64,000 nucleotides of DNA from assembly GCA_905250115.1 (NCBI GenBank), contig CAJNOI010000003.1, positions 70,663-134,662 on the forward strand. The letters run 5' to 3'. The position numbers were made by a program, and so were the translations under genes. This DNA comes from Adineta steineri. Lineage: Eukaryota; Rotifera; Eurotatoria; Adinetida; Adinetidae. Shown here in pieces: positions 47,725 to 61,410 of this stretch. Position 1 is the first letter of the stretch, and each line of letters opens with the position of its first letter. Under the pieces are notes generated by a model, which worked only from the letters and a program-made list of their open reading frames with translations, searched no databases and was not told where the DNA came from.

Positions 47725-48768
47725 TTTTTTTCTTCAAATGTTGATGCTGAATAGAAATAGATAATAGAAAACAAAAACAAATTACAATAATAATATGATT
47801 GAAATATTACACACATATACGTTGTGTGTTTATCAACCATTGACATATCAGATCGAAACAAACTGCATAGATGAAGAAGAATAGCTTTTTTCTTTGTTAA
47901 AGAAAGAGGAATGTCGCTATGACGATGGAATGGAGAAAGGAGGAACATATTTTTTTTATGTGCATGTCAACTAATTCAACGAATAAGAAATGCTGATTGA
48001 AATCAATCAATATTTATGTTAATTATGAATATCTGTTCATAATTGATGATTGTATCATGACTAAACAAATAAAAATGCAGAAAAGTATTTATATTTATTT
48101 TTCAAGGTAAATTGCATTTCATTAGTTTTCTTTTATGTTTGAATTTTTTATTATATTTCAATAACGGTACAGAATAGCTAGAAGATTAAACAACAATAAT
48201 TTCATTTAAAAAAATAATCCAAACACAACCGCAAATTATTTTTATGAATCAAAAACTGAAATCATTAACCCTTTCAGGACTAGTTTTGCTTTCACGATCA
48301 GTGTATTATTCTTAAATTATCTTCTCAATCGCGACTCAAAAAAAAGTTTTTTTTTAAAAGGCTAGACCCCCCTCCAGGGTAGGTGGTACATATGCTGTAC
48401 CACGACCTTCAAAGGGTTAATTAACGTATACTTCATATATTTGATTCAGTTCAAAAATAAGTCTAATAATGATACAAAATCATATATATTCTTGTTAAAA
48501 ATACATATTACAAGGTTCTCGCGATAAACATATTCTTTATGCCTAAAAGGTTATCTAACCATTGATAAGCTATTCCATGATTGATAAATCTAACGATCTG
48601 CTGCATCACATAAAATATCCACGATATATCAGCGTTATTTATGGCACACTTAATGTTTTTCTATTCTCCAGATACGGCCGTTCCGTTATCTGTGGGGTAA
48701 ATACTTGTCGTAACGAAGGAATTGATTATATTTTCCTTATGATCATCTTTATGTTTGTTAGGAGAGTA
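47725..48768. other. Intergenic between FUBP-like and kinase-like genes
   Basis: About 1 kb between divergent genes; contains a piggyBac-type MITE at 48269-48416 and otherwise AT-rich sequence. No gene seen. Confidence 0.5.
48269..48416. mobile_element. 148-bp piggyBac-type MITE, copy 1, TTAA-flanked
   Basis: Termini CCCTTTCAGGAC and GACCTTCAAAGGG are inverted and flanked by TTAA on both sides (48265-48268, 48417-48420), the piggyBac target. Inside are a cacgatcagtgtattattct segment, a C-run plus ccagggtaggtgg, and a palindrome gtggtacatatgctgtaccac. A second copy is at 57628-57760. Confidence 0.88.
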
Positions 48769-49874
48769 ATGCATTCTAACATCTATATTTTATTTATTTT
48801 ACTACAAATATTTGTAAACAAAACATTCAGTGATATTTATAAGATTCAATGTAATTACTAAAATCAATTTTTTCTTTATCATATCTATTTTAATTAATTC
48901 TAGCTAATAACATTAACTATTGTACAAAATTAACAAAAAAAGATCTTGGATCTTCATGTATTGATAAAAATCTTGAATATCCATTATCATCTGAAGATAT
49001 TGATCTTTTAAAAAAGAATAGTCTTTCAATTAAAACACAAACATGTGTGTCAAATCCATCTCTTACTTGTCTTAATATTGATCATAAATCATTGATTGGT
49101 GCTGGAACATATGGATTAGTTGTACGTGGTCAATCAAAATCAGTTCAATTTCCTCTTGCAATTAAATTTATTAAATTACCAACAAAACTCGATACTGTTT
49201 CATTTAATACAATTGGTCGTTATAATCGTATCGATCTTAATTCTTTAATAGAAAATAAAGGTACGGAAAAAGGTTTACGTGAAGCTATAGCACTTCGTCT
49301 TATAAATGAATATGAACTTCCTTCAATTCCGAAATATGTTACATATTTTGAAACATCATCTTATCGAATACTTGCAATGGAATACTTAGAAAATTATGAA
49401 GAATTATCAAAAATAATTGATAAATTATCATCAAAAGATTTATTATTTATTTCATGTCAAACAGCAGCTATTGTTTGTAATTTAGATCAAATTGGTATAT
49501 CACATGATGATATGCATGAAAGAAATATATTAATTAATCGTAAAAATAATAATAAAGTTAATTTAATTGATTTTGGTGGTGCACATTTTAATAATAAACA
49601 TGAACATTTTACTAGTACAAGTAATTTTTTAAAACAACCTATTAATTTATTAGGTCATTTAAAACGTTTTGTTAAAGAAGATTTAATTGATAATATACAA
49701 TCACAAGAAAAAAAAGATCTTGGACGTTTTTGTTTAATGATGAAGACTTTTATATCAAGTAAAAATGATACGGAAAAAGAAGCAATACCTTATTATTATA
49801 GAATATTATTTGAAAAATATTGGAAATTTAATCAAATAAATAAAAAATTATTTAAATGTGCATTAACAAAATAA
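48769..49874 (+). CDS. Protein-kinase-like protein with signal peptide, 350 aa
   Basis: Exons 48769-48850 and 48904-49874 (1,053 nt). Exon 1 gives a typical secretory signal (MHSNIYILFILLQIFVNKTF, residues 1-20). After a short linker with several Cys comes a kinase fold. The Gly-loop is GAGTYG (about 93-98), the ATP lysine PLAIKF (about 115), the catalytic loop SHDDMHERNI (about 227-236; HDD instead of HRD, Asp and Asn kept) and the metal-binding LIDFGGA (about 250). It has no evident APE segment and a short C-lobe, as in small divergent kinases. It most likely enters the secretory pathway and could act on luminal or secreted substrates, by analogy with other secretory kinases, to which it shows no specific similarity that I can see. 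If exon 1 is wrong, the protein would be a cytosolic small kinase starting inside exon 2. Confidence 0.72.
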
Positions 49875-51252
49875 TTTGTTTATTATTTTTATTGTTAACA
49901 AAGACCAGACAAATTATTTTGACATTGACCAAATATTTTGTTCTTTTGCTTTCTAACAAATCAGTTCAATGAAGTATATATCTAAACGATGTTGAAGAGA
50001 AAATTAATCAATAATAATGAAATCAGTTTTATTGTTTATTCAATACATTATTTTATTTTTAAATGATCGATTAATATTTTAAATTGATTTCTTTTCTTTA
50101 CAAAGTATTTAATCGATGTGCAATTACATACTTAACTAAATAAATATTTTTCAATCCACAAATCAAATGATGATGTTTTAATTTCGTCAGACATTTGAGT
50201 TTAAAAATACTTTTGACATGACATTTAATATTTCGAGAAGAAATATATTAGATGATATTTTAAGCATATAGCTGATCATCTAAAAATATCACTAATACAT
50301 TATAATGACATGATTAGCATCTGCTCTGTTAAGTTTACTGCATACAAAATTTGTAAAAGTAAAAATATGTAAAAAAAGAATGTCTCTAGTGAATTGTTAT
50401 TCAATAGAAATAATAAGATACAATTAAATAATTCATCCCACTCTACATGTTGATTATAGAAGAATCGATTTAAATTTGATGAATTAATAAAAACAATGGC
50501 CATTGCATCATCTTTTATGAATAATTACTGACAAACGTTTTTTTTCTGTCTTCAAAAAATACATCAATATTAAGTATGTAATTGAATTAACTTAGATTAT
50601 GACGTCATACCATCTAAACCTTGGAATAATTAAGTATTTCTCAAGAAATAACTATCTAAGAGAATGTTTTCATCTCTCCTACGGATTTGAATTATTAATT
50701 TAGCTTGCGAATAAAAATTGCGTCTTTTGTTTCTCAAGTACGTTGTTAAGAAAATGACTTACATAAAATGCTAGAAAATAAAGTGATTCCTATGGTGAAA
50801 TTAAGTGCTATGTTCATTCAGACTCGATCTGATTTATAACGGCATACTTCAGACAATCAATTCAATTTCTTCTTTTATTAAGACTATACTTAACCAACAA
50901 TCAAATATTGTTTTTCAGAATATTGAATAGGAAATTATTTGTTAATCAAGTCAATTGAATGATAAATAGATCGTTGAATACACTCAATAAAACTGACATT
51001 GTCTATAATTATTAACTGAATTATTCATGTATAAATATATATGACGATAATTTTTAAGCGAACAAAATTTAAACTTTGTTTTTCTCTTTTGTGTCAATTA
51101 CAGAAAAAGAAAAAATAGTTATGTAAATAATTTTCAATATGAATAAATTTAAATATTCTTTTTTTAATTTGAAATATCAAAAATAATATTTTATTATTTC
51201 TTTTTTTGAAGTAGTAATTTTAACACGTAATATACAAAAAAAATTTACGTAA
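49875..51252. other. Intergenic, about 1.4 kb between convergent genes
   Basis: Covers the 3' flanks of the kinase-like gene and the PKA gene. AT-rich, no open frame of protein-like composition, no RNA gene or repeat recognised. Confidence 0.5.
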
Positions 51253-52562
<1,310 letters not shown>

Positions 52563-53681
52563 TTGTATACGTTGTCGTTATTAGATTTCTGTACTATGTC
52601 TAGAAACAGAAGAAGAAGAAAAGAGGACGGATTGACATAAGATTCTTTTCATAGAATCATGTCAAAAATGAAGTAAAATAAAAATAGAAAGAGATAAGAG
52701 ATTTTCATTTTCTGATTGCTTCAATATATTTGACAATCTATCTCAAAAAAAAAAGAAAAGAAAAAGCTTTCTTAATTACCCAAGTTCTATAGGATTTATT
52801 GAAGAAGAAAAAAACGACATGGATATTTTTTTTCTTCTATATATACTCAATAAATTCTTTGATGTCTTTGTGTTGTTTTTACTGTCTTCTATCTGTATAT
52901 TATATTCAGCTTCGATCTCTTGTTTTGTTCTGTCATGTTACTATTCATCCGAAAGCATGGAATAAGATGCCACATCACCCATTAATATATTATCTGGAGT
53001 CGAGCAATAATCTGCTTTTGCGTCAGCGAGGTCTCTCTATTCTCTTCTTTCCTATATTCTTGCTCTTTGATCGATTGCATATTGTTATCGTGGTATCGAT
53101 TCACTAGCAATGTTTACGCATGTGTACGAACGAACGAACATCCGATAGATCTACACTTAATCTCATTTCATTTCGATTTCCTTCGTGCGTTGTAAGCTCG
53201 TCACATGATGAATAAATAGGGGTAGTAATGTTTGAATGAATTATAAATGAAATTGAAAAAAGAAAAGAAGAAAGAAAAAAGCCGAACACACTCGTTCTTT
53301 TTTTTCAATAAATAAGCAGCACATGAGAGAAACCTTCGCTGAACTAACACGTATACTATTGTGTCCTTGATTTTAACTAAGGATAGTTCCAAATGAATAA
53401 ATAAAAAAATAAGTAAGTATCATTCTATTAATAGTATCTTATTCTACCTACTTGTCAGGAAAAGAGCGAATAAACGAAGTGTCACATACTTCAATAAATT
53501 GAACACGTTTGTGCTGTTACAATACAAGTAAGCAACAAAATAAAAAAAATGTTTTCTTCGTCCTGCTTACTCGTATTTCTTTTTTCAAAAAAAAAAGCAG
53601 TCACAGTAGTCTTTCTCTCTTTTTTTTTCTTCATCTTTCCATGATTCTTTTTATATCCTGATGGCAAATGGTGAGCTTTGC

Positions 53682-53735
<54 letters not shown>

Positions 53736-53745
53736 NNNNNNNNNN

Positions 53746-53796
<51 letters not shown>

Positions 53797-56700
53797 GTCT
53801 ACTTCTTCTGATTTTCTCCTTCCATCAACTACTCCTTTTTTCTTTCTTCTCCTCTCTTTATGTGCTGTATGTTAGGATACGACTGCATAGCAATTCATCC
53901 TGATTAACCGTAACATAAATAAACGTCTCTCTTAACTAGATTGCTACTGTTGTTGTTGTTGTATACTTTGTCGATGTCTCTAGATGATGATTTAATTTGA
54001 ATATATTTTTTTTGTTGTTGAGAACAAATTGAGAAGTGGACTTACAATTAATCAGTTTCTACGCAATCAATGGACGAAGAAGAAAAAGAAAAGTACAATA
54101 CTTATATAAACAACAAAGCTTTCATCGACTTATAAGAATAATTTTTTTCTGGTCTCATTAAGATCAGTGATAGAGACCACAGAGCGACAAATGTATAAAC
54201 ATGCGTCTGATACTGATATTAATAAATAACAATAGAAAAATTGACATTCACTTGATGTTTGTATATAACTATTTCAAGAAGAGTTATCTATCGACTTATT
54301 AAAACTAAAAAAAAACTAAGTTGAGCTTACTCAAGAAGAAAAAAAACGCATATTTATTGAAAAATATAAGATGGATTTAAAAAAACGTAATAGACTTGCT
54401 ATTATTTTTAGTAACATGTTTATCTATACAACCTAGCAATCATATTCACATACCTTTATTAATAATATTGATTTAAAATAATGCTTGCGAATGTTGACGA
54501 CGATAGCTGTAGCAATGTATAAACTATGTACTGATTTTTAACAGTAATTCCTTTCCTTTATATAGGGGTATGAGCCTCTGTTTTTTTTGTGTGTCTCCAA
54601 GAATATCGTTGTTGTAACTACACCAAGTTAATAGTAGGTGAAGTAGTATTACACAAAAATACGAACGCGGACTTGACTCAACTCAAAGAAAAAAACAAAA
54701 TAGAACTGCACGCGAAAAAAAAGGAACGAGAAAAAAAACTTTATTATTTGTTTACTTGCATGTACTGTTGTGGGTGCGTATTTTTGTTTCTTTGATCATT
54801 CAAAAAAAATCTATTTAGTAATCTATATGCACAAAGTAAAAAAAAAGATGAACGTATTTAATATTTTATTACAAACGGTATGTAATTAACCCTAAGTGTT
54901 AAAACAAATGGAATTTGATTAACAAGTTTCTGTTATGAGAGAATGTAACCATTTTTATCAAAAGTAAACCTCTATGTTTTTTTTCTTTTTCTATAAATAT
55001 CCTTATCCATGAATGAATCGTCTAGATTTATATTTAACATTATGACAGGTACAAGGATTCTATTTAATATTGAATAATTATATAAGTAATAGTACAAAAA
55101 GTTCGTATATTTAAACTGCGAATTGATTAATAGATTTTTTTTTCTTCTTCTTGTTTTGAAAAAAAAGAAAAAAATAACAATATTAATATTTGATTAACAG
55201 ATTTTTGTTGCCTTGTCAGAATGACATATGAAATGAAAAAAAAAGAGGATTATTTTATTTTGAAATATTAAAATCATAAATGTATATTTTTTGATTGGTA
55301 AAATGAGTTTAGATAACATTAAAACAAAAATATACAAGTAGTCTACTGAATTATTTGTGACCTTGTTGAGAGAATATTTAATAAAAAAGACCAGGTAATT
55401 TAGTTCTATTTTTATCCGAATTTCTCACGTAGATGTCAATGTCATGATTATGAAATAACAATTAATATTAAAGATTTATATTTTTTTTTAGTAATAATCT
55501 TTGTATAACTTATATAGTTCTGTTATTTTATAATTAGTTATAAAAATAAAGAATTCAAATCGAAATAAAATAAGCTTTAATTATAAAAGAATTTAGATAA
55601 ACAATTCATTGTTTCGACTTCCTTGATGCATATTGTCACTTAGTAAAAACTAATATTTCTATTCTATGTCATATAAACTATTTCGGAAATCCTTTTGTTC
55701 ATAATAAAAGTCAATTATATTGCGATTAGTTATTTTTAAAAAAAAAGCTTCTTTTATCACTATATTGAGCGATTAGTTTATAATGATTTAAAGAATTTGA
55801 TGTAATTATATCAGTAAGAAAAAATAGATAATTAGATTTTCTTTTTCATCACTTAAAAAAAATTCTAATGCTTTGAATAATTTACAAACAATTGTTTAAG
55901 CTAAAAAAAATTCGTTATATTTCCTGATTCTATTTATATATAAAATATGCATCATCATTTGAACAATCTCGTCCTTCAATAATAATATTTGTTTAATTAA
56001 CAATGGTCTGTAAATACAGAATAATTTTCTAAATATTGAATGTAAAAATATTCATCGAACAAGCCATTTTGATTGATGAACATAATCAACATATATATTT
56101 ATTAAGTACATAAACATAATATTTTCTTGTTTTCTAACAGAATCAAATTTATTCGATATATAGATGGCAAATAGAGTTGAAATTTTGTTTTCTTTCAACA
56201 ATTAACTTAAATTATTGTTATGTAGATAATTTAAAATTAGTTTCATGAAATTTCAAAATTAATGGTGTGTTGAAAATAAAATACTATTGAAATAATACAT
56301 AATATAATATGATGTAAGTTTTCGCTATTCGATTTTTACATATGATTTCAATTATATAATATTAACAAATATGAGTAACCCATTCTGAACTCATATACTC
56401 AACGTAAGAGCGAGAGAGAGAGAGAGAAAAAATCAATCAAGCATAACACATATATCATCACTCTTTCTTTCAAAAGAGTTATATGAAAAGAAAAGACAAA
56501 TGATTATACAAATGTCCTTATTGACAATATTAAAAAAAAATGAAAGGTCATTTATAGATAGCCAACGGCTAGTTTCACGTAAGAAGAATGGTCAAGGAAG
56601 TTAAACGAGGACAAACAGTTTGTCAAGGATTGAACATATATATTAATAAATTTTTCTGATGTAATCATATCGATGAATTGCATAAGATTTCATTTAAAAT

Positions 56701-56839
56701 CATTGATTTTTCTATGTTCTCTATAATAATTTATTTTTATAATACAATTCTAAACAACAACAACAAAAAAAACAAACAAACAAGAGAGTTGCACCGGTAT
56801 TTAAAAAAGAAACTGCATATCTACTGTGTACACTAATGT
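52563..56839. other. Intergenic, about 4.3 kb
   Basis: No gene recognised. Contains the CT microsatellite with the assembly gap and AT-rich DNA. Several 60-100 aa frames are lysine/phenylalanine-rich shadows of homopolymers. The left end is presumably the PKA promoter and 5' UTR, the right end the STRA6-like 3' UTR. Confidence 0.5.
53689..53792. repeat. (CT)n microsatellite with 10-N gap
   Basis: Perfect tctctc repeat on both sides of ten N (53736-53745), ending in ctgtctgtct. The N run marks an unresolved or collapsed repeat, so the true length is unknown. Confidence 0.95.
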
Positions 56840-59800
56840 CTAATATTTTCTTGTTAATGTTTGTGTTAAACCAATTTTATCGAATATTTTTCCTAATGTT
56901 TTTGATTGTATTGTTTTATTTGAATCCAATCGATGTTTTCTATAACGTTTCAATTGTTCATTTTTAATTAATGTATATGCTAATGCCCAACGAAAACGTT
57001 GTTTTTGAGATAATCTATCTTGTTCATATGTTTGACAAATCGTTCCAACAGATAATTTATATTTTAATTTTCTTATTTCAATAAGACGTTGTCGAATAAT
57101 ATCGATAAAAACATTTAAAACAGGATGTCGTTGATTTTTTTCAATATGAAAATAACTTACATATGACGCATAAGATGAATCATACATTTCTAAACCTCGT
57201 CCATACGGTGAATAATCCAATCGTGCAAAAAAAACTACTGAACATACAAATGCTTTTGTTATACGTGTTAAACACATTAAAAAACCCAAAAAACAATCAA
57301 AGAAAAAACTAAAATATGAAAATGTATAATAAAGACGAAGATTACGTAATGCAAGAAAATGAGTTTTTTCTACAAATAATAATTTACATAAAAGACGTAC
57401 GAATAATAATTGAAATAATAAAAATACTATCATTGGTAAGAAAAGTTTAGCAACAAATTCAAGAATAATTATTGAATAAAGAACATAACGAGATAAAATA
57501 TAAATTATTGAAACAAATAAAAATAGAAAACCATAACTGTAAACTAATGAACCTAAAACAAATGAAAAAATTTGTATTGTAATATAATCTGACTAAAGAT
57601 AGAAGGAATTCAAACGGGCTAGATTAACCCTTTCAAGACTAGTTTTACTTTCACGATCAGTGTATTATTCTTAAACTATCTTTTTAACCGCGACTCAAAA
57701 AAAGCCTGGACCCCCCTCCAGGGTAGGTGGTACATATGTTGTACCACGGTTCTGAAAGGATTAATTGATGCAAAATTCTACATAGACATCGTTTTTCATG
57801 AACAGCATAGAGAAATCGTTCGGTAGAAAGGTATACATAAGAGAATCAAAAATTTGATAAAGATCTACCCTGGGGGTGTAGCGCTGTCTTCAAGGCAGGG
57901 GGGCGTTGAATCTTAGTACCTCAAGTTCTAAAAGCAGGGGGAGATGTAACACCCTTTTTGCTTAAATCTAACACGCAAAAACCCTTGTTTTATCGAACAA
58001 AACTTTTCCAAAGCAGGGGGGGCGTAACACCCCACGCGCCCCTGGATCTACCTTGTAAATAACTATAATACAGCTGTCCTATTAATATTTAGAAATGAGC
58101 GTTTCTTACTCATAAATACTTATAATAGTAACAAAACACGTTTTGCTAAATAAAAATGTATATCTTTAATAGCTCCTTTTACCTATTATTATGTAAACAC
58201 GTTTAAAATGTCCTTTTGACCTCTTTCTATTCTGTATGAAAATTTGTTCAATGATCTTTCGATTTCTTTTACATACCCATAAAACGTCCTGGATAATGCA
58301 TTGATTTACTAACAATTGTAATTGCTGAAATATGTTTCGCTGTTGGAATATCATTAAATATCCCACGATAAGCATTACACATTTGTATTTGATAATGTTT
58401 TAAACCAAGAAATAATTGTACACATGTTATAAATGCTGTTAATAAACAAATATATTTAATATCACGATTAATATGATTAAAATTTAAATTATAACATAAA
58501 TCTTTTGATAAATCAGCTAGAGCACATAGAATTAAATTAAGAAATAATAATAATTTTTTTGTTAAGATATATGTATGATCTTGTATCCAAAATGTAAAAT
58601 AATAGATAAGTGTAATTGCACTTGTATATATACATATAATTAATTTTGAATAACGAAAATATGGACGTATTGAATAGATATTTTGTTTAAAAAAGAGTAT
58701 AATTGAATTAAAAAAACGAAATAAACGTGAATATTCATTTGAATTAATTTTACAATAAATTTCTGGGGTTTTTAATAAATTATATTTAACATATTTCCAA
58801 CGTGGTGATGATTGATATGAATCGGAGTTTTTATTTATGGTATTACGAAATGTATTTAAAAACATAAGCGTTAAACGAATAGCCAGAAATGAAATAAAAT
58901 AATAATAAGGGGCATATCTTAATGTATTATAAAATATACTCTGTTTATTTAATTCTAATGAATAATTTAAACGTGTTATATCATTTTCAATTTCATTTTT
59001 ATCATCATAGGTTGAATTACTTAAATGTTTTTCAATCTGTTCATTAAACCATAATTGAGTATTTTGATAAGTTTCATTTAATTGATGTGTTTGATTAGTA
59101 TCTTAATAAGAAAAATTCAATGATTTGTTCAAAAAGAAAAAATATCTAGTATTTCTATGCAATTGTTATGACTTTATTATGATTTGTTACACTCATTTCA
59201 CGTACATATATTCATAATAAGCATAAAATTCAATCCTAGTTTATTTTGATGATTGTTCTAACTGGAAGATAAAAAACAAAAAGGATGTTAAATGCTATGT
59301 AATACTATCATAGATTTATGATCATACTCGTATACTGTCAGACATCAAATCAGCTCATTAATCATAGACATATTCAAAAGAAAACATGTAAAATTTTTTT
59401 GTCAAAAACAATAAAGATCAGGGGGTTGAACCCCCCCTCCCTTCTACAACTTTTTTGGTCAAGTTAAGTGTGCTCCAAATCTGGAGTTTACGAAAGTCTA
59501 AGTTTTCGCGAAAACTGTAATCATCTGTTTCTAATTGCTCTAATAGATACTCTGGACTGTACGAAGTCGACTGGTGATGCTCAAGAAAAAAGGCCTACAG
59601 TTACAAACTACAATTTGCGGAAAAACTTGAAACCTGTAAACTACAAATTTGGAGGTCACTTAACTGGATCAACTGTTTTCTGATTACTGTGGATACTCTA
59701 TATTGAAATAACATACCTAATTGTAGCATTAAATATTGTTTAATATCAACTCCCATTTTATTAAATTTTTCATATATTTCTTTAATCATTGATACTTTAT

Positions 59801-60614
59801 TTTTATCGATTTGACAATTAATATCTGATTGTAATTTAAATATAATTTCACAATATAAATAAACTGTTGCTAATGCATAACAAATTATATTTGCTAAACG
59901 ATTTTCATAATTATTTTCCTGTTCAAATATTGATAATATTGGAAAATATCTTAAACCTAACATTAAACCAATACCAAATTGTAAAATTAAATCAATTAAT
60001 GGTCCATTTTGAAAATGTTTCGTTCCATTAATAATAAATTCATCAAATATATGTAGAATTTCTAATGATATTATACCAAAAACAGCTGCAGATTCAAATC
60101 GATATATATGTGAATGAGAATTAAATATCATTGGAATTGTAAAATGATAACAACATGATTTAAATTTTTGTTTTGTTATATTTTCAAATAAAATTAATAT
60201 TATTATTAAAAGAAATAGAATAATTAATGAAATATAATTAACAGGAACTTTATAATATAAATTAAAATTAATTTGAAATAATTTACATATTTTCGATGTT
60301 GTTATTTGATCAGTTGTTAAATTTTTTGTTTTTAAATTTTCGATTTTAAATTCATAAATTGTATAACAACAAAATGTTGCAAATAAAATTGTTGTTAAAC
60401 CGATTAATAAACGCCAAAGATAAAAAAAATAATTATGACGAAAAAAAATAACTGTTGAGGATGATGAAGATTGAATTGATGAACGACGAAGATCAACAAT
60501 TATATGAGGAGATGATATTGTTAAATCATTTTGTTTAAGTAATTGATCAGAAGATAAATTTGGTATTGAATAGAAATCTTCTCGTGAAAGACAAGGAGAA
60601 TTGCTTGTCTTCAT
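56840..60614 (-). CDS. STRA6: STRA6-like multi-pass receptor (retinol/vitamin A uptake family)
   Basis: Exons 60614-59717, 59101-58277 and 57588-56840 give 2,472 nt (823 aa; human STRA6 about 667). The protein has many hydrophobic helices. Family segments: SKSMHYPGRFM, YITIQIFSFVLGSLVYSYGF, then RLDYSPYGRGLEMYDSSYAS YVSYFHIEKNQRHPVL followed by FRWALAYTLIKNEQLKRYRK. These match the C-terminal part of STRA6, which moves retinol from its carrier across the plasma membrane. The N-terminal Ser-rich tail and loops are diverged. ATG 60614 was chosen because an acceptor-like ctttttgtag lies 7 nt upstream; the upstream frame lacks an ATG. The exon 3 acceptor is the gtcag at 57589-57593; the ttag just before it would put the reading out of frame. 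Intron 2 holds two MITEs. Retinol as ligand is inferred from the family. Confidence 0.85.
57628..57760. mobile_element. 133-bp piggyBac-type MITE, copy 2, TTAA-flanked
   Basis: Begins CCCTTTCAAGACTAG, ends GTTCTGAAAGGA, flanked by TTAA at 57624-57627 and 57761-57764. It shares with the copy at 48269 the same interior order (cacgatcagtgtattattct, ccccctccagggtaggtgg, gtggtacatatg, gtaccac). Lies in STRA6-like intron 2. Confidence 0.88.
57870..58044. mobile_element. 175-bp hAT-type MITE in STRA6-like intron 2
   Basis: Starts ctgggggtgtagcgc, ends cacgcgcccctg (partly inverted). Exact 8-bp duplications GATCTACC at 57862-57869 and 58045-58052. The inside repeats a gcagggggN motif several times. 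No coding capacity. The 5' tip differs from the usual CAG by one base. Confidence 0.85.
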
Positions 60615-61410
60615 TGATGTTCTACAAAAAGGAAATGAATGATTTTCGAAGTTCACGCTTCATATTTTTTCATGTCAATTTCAAACGACAAAGTTTTTTT
60701 TCTTTCGCTTTCTCTCCTCTTCTTTTCTTTCAATAATATGGAGAAAGAGAAAATGAAAGATATGTAAAAGTTACATAAGATTTTTGAAATTTTTCTTTCA
60801 ACAGATGCTCATGAAAGATATACATATATATATACATAGACATATGGTACACTCATCTATGTGCGTGATCGCATTTATCATCGTCGAGCCGCGTCCGTAT
60901 TCGAATGAAACAGTTGTATAATATATATACCAGTCGTATGCGCATACACAACCATATATGTGCATCTTTTCTCATCGAATCTTGATCAACAGATAGTCGA
61001 TGAAAATGATGCAAGCAATTTCTGTTTCATTGCAGTTTGTCATCGTCTTGTATGTATATATGATGGTGTTGTAAATTCGAAAATAATGATATCATCTACT
61101 CTCAATGTGTCTCGCCGCCCTATTCTAATTGGAGATACTATAATGTAATCCATCATTATTGAGCCTCGCAAACATGAAAGTATACTCTTTTTTTTAAGTT
61201 TATTTTTTTTTCTATAAAATCAACTATGCTACTTGTTCTACTTTTTTTCATATATAGGTGAGATTTAATTTGATAAAATATATAGTTATATTTTGTCATC
61301 AAAGAAATAAAACGCATTAAATTAATATTTACAAATGGATGAGACAGACATTTGCGGATAGAACAAAGAAATAATGAAGATTAATTTGAAATAAACTTTT
61401 TTATTTTAAC
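60615..61410. other. Spacer between STRA6-like and lectin/EGF genes
   Basis: About 800 bp; the 5' flank of STRA6-like and the 3' flank of the lectin/EGF gene. tatacatatatatatac at about 60818 is a simple AT stretch. No gene seen. Confidence 0.45.

Noticed and set aside
48562..48861. Full 99-aa frame upstream of the kinase-like gene as its first exon
   Set aside because: The part before ATG 48769 is not signal-like; starting at 48769 gives a compact signal peptide and a short leader after an acceptor-like AG.
53661..53903. Ser/Leu repeat frames over the N gap
   Set aside because: Translation of a (CT)n microsatellite.
59418..59480. cagggggttgaaccccccct segment as a fourth hAT element
   Set aside because: Only one end resembles the family; no matching opposite end or 8-bp duplication within the intron.
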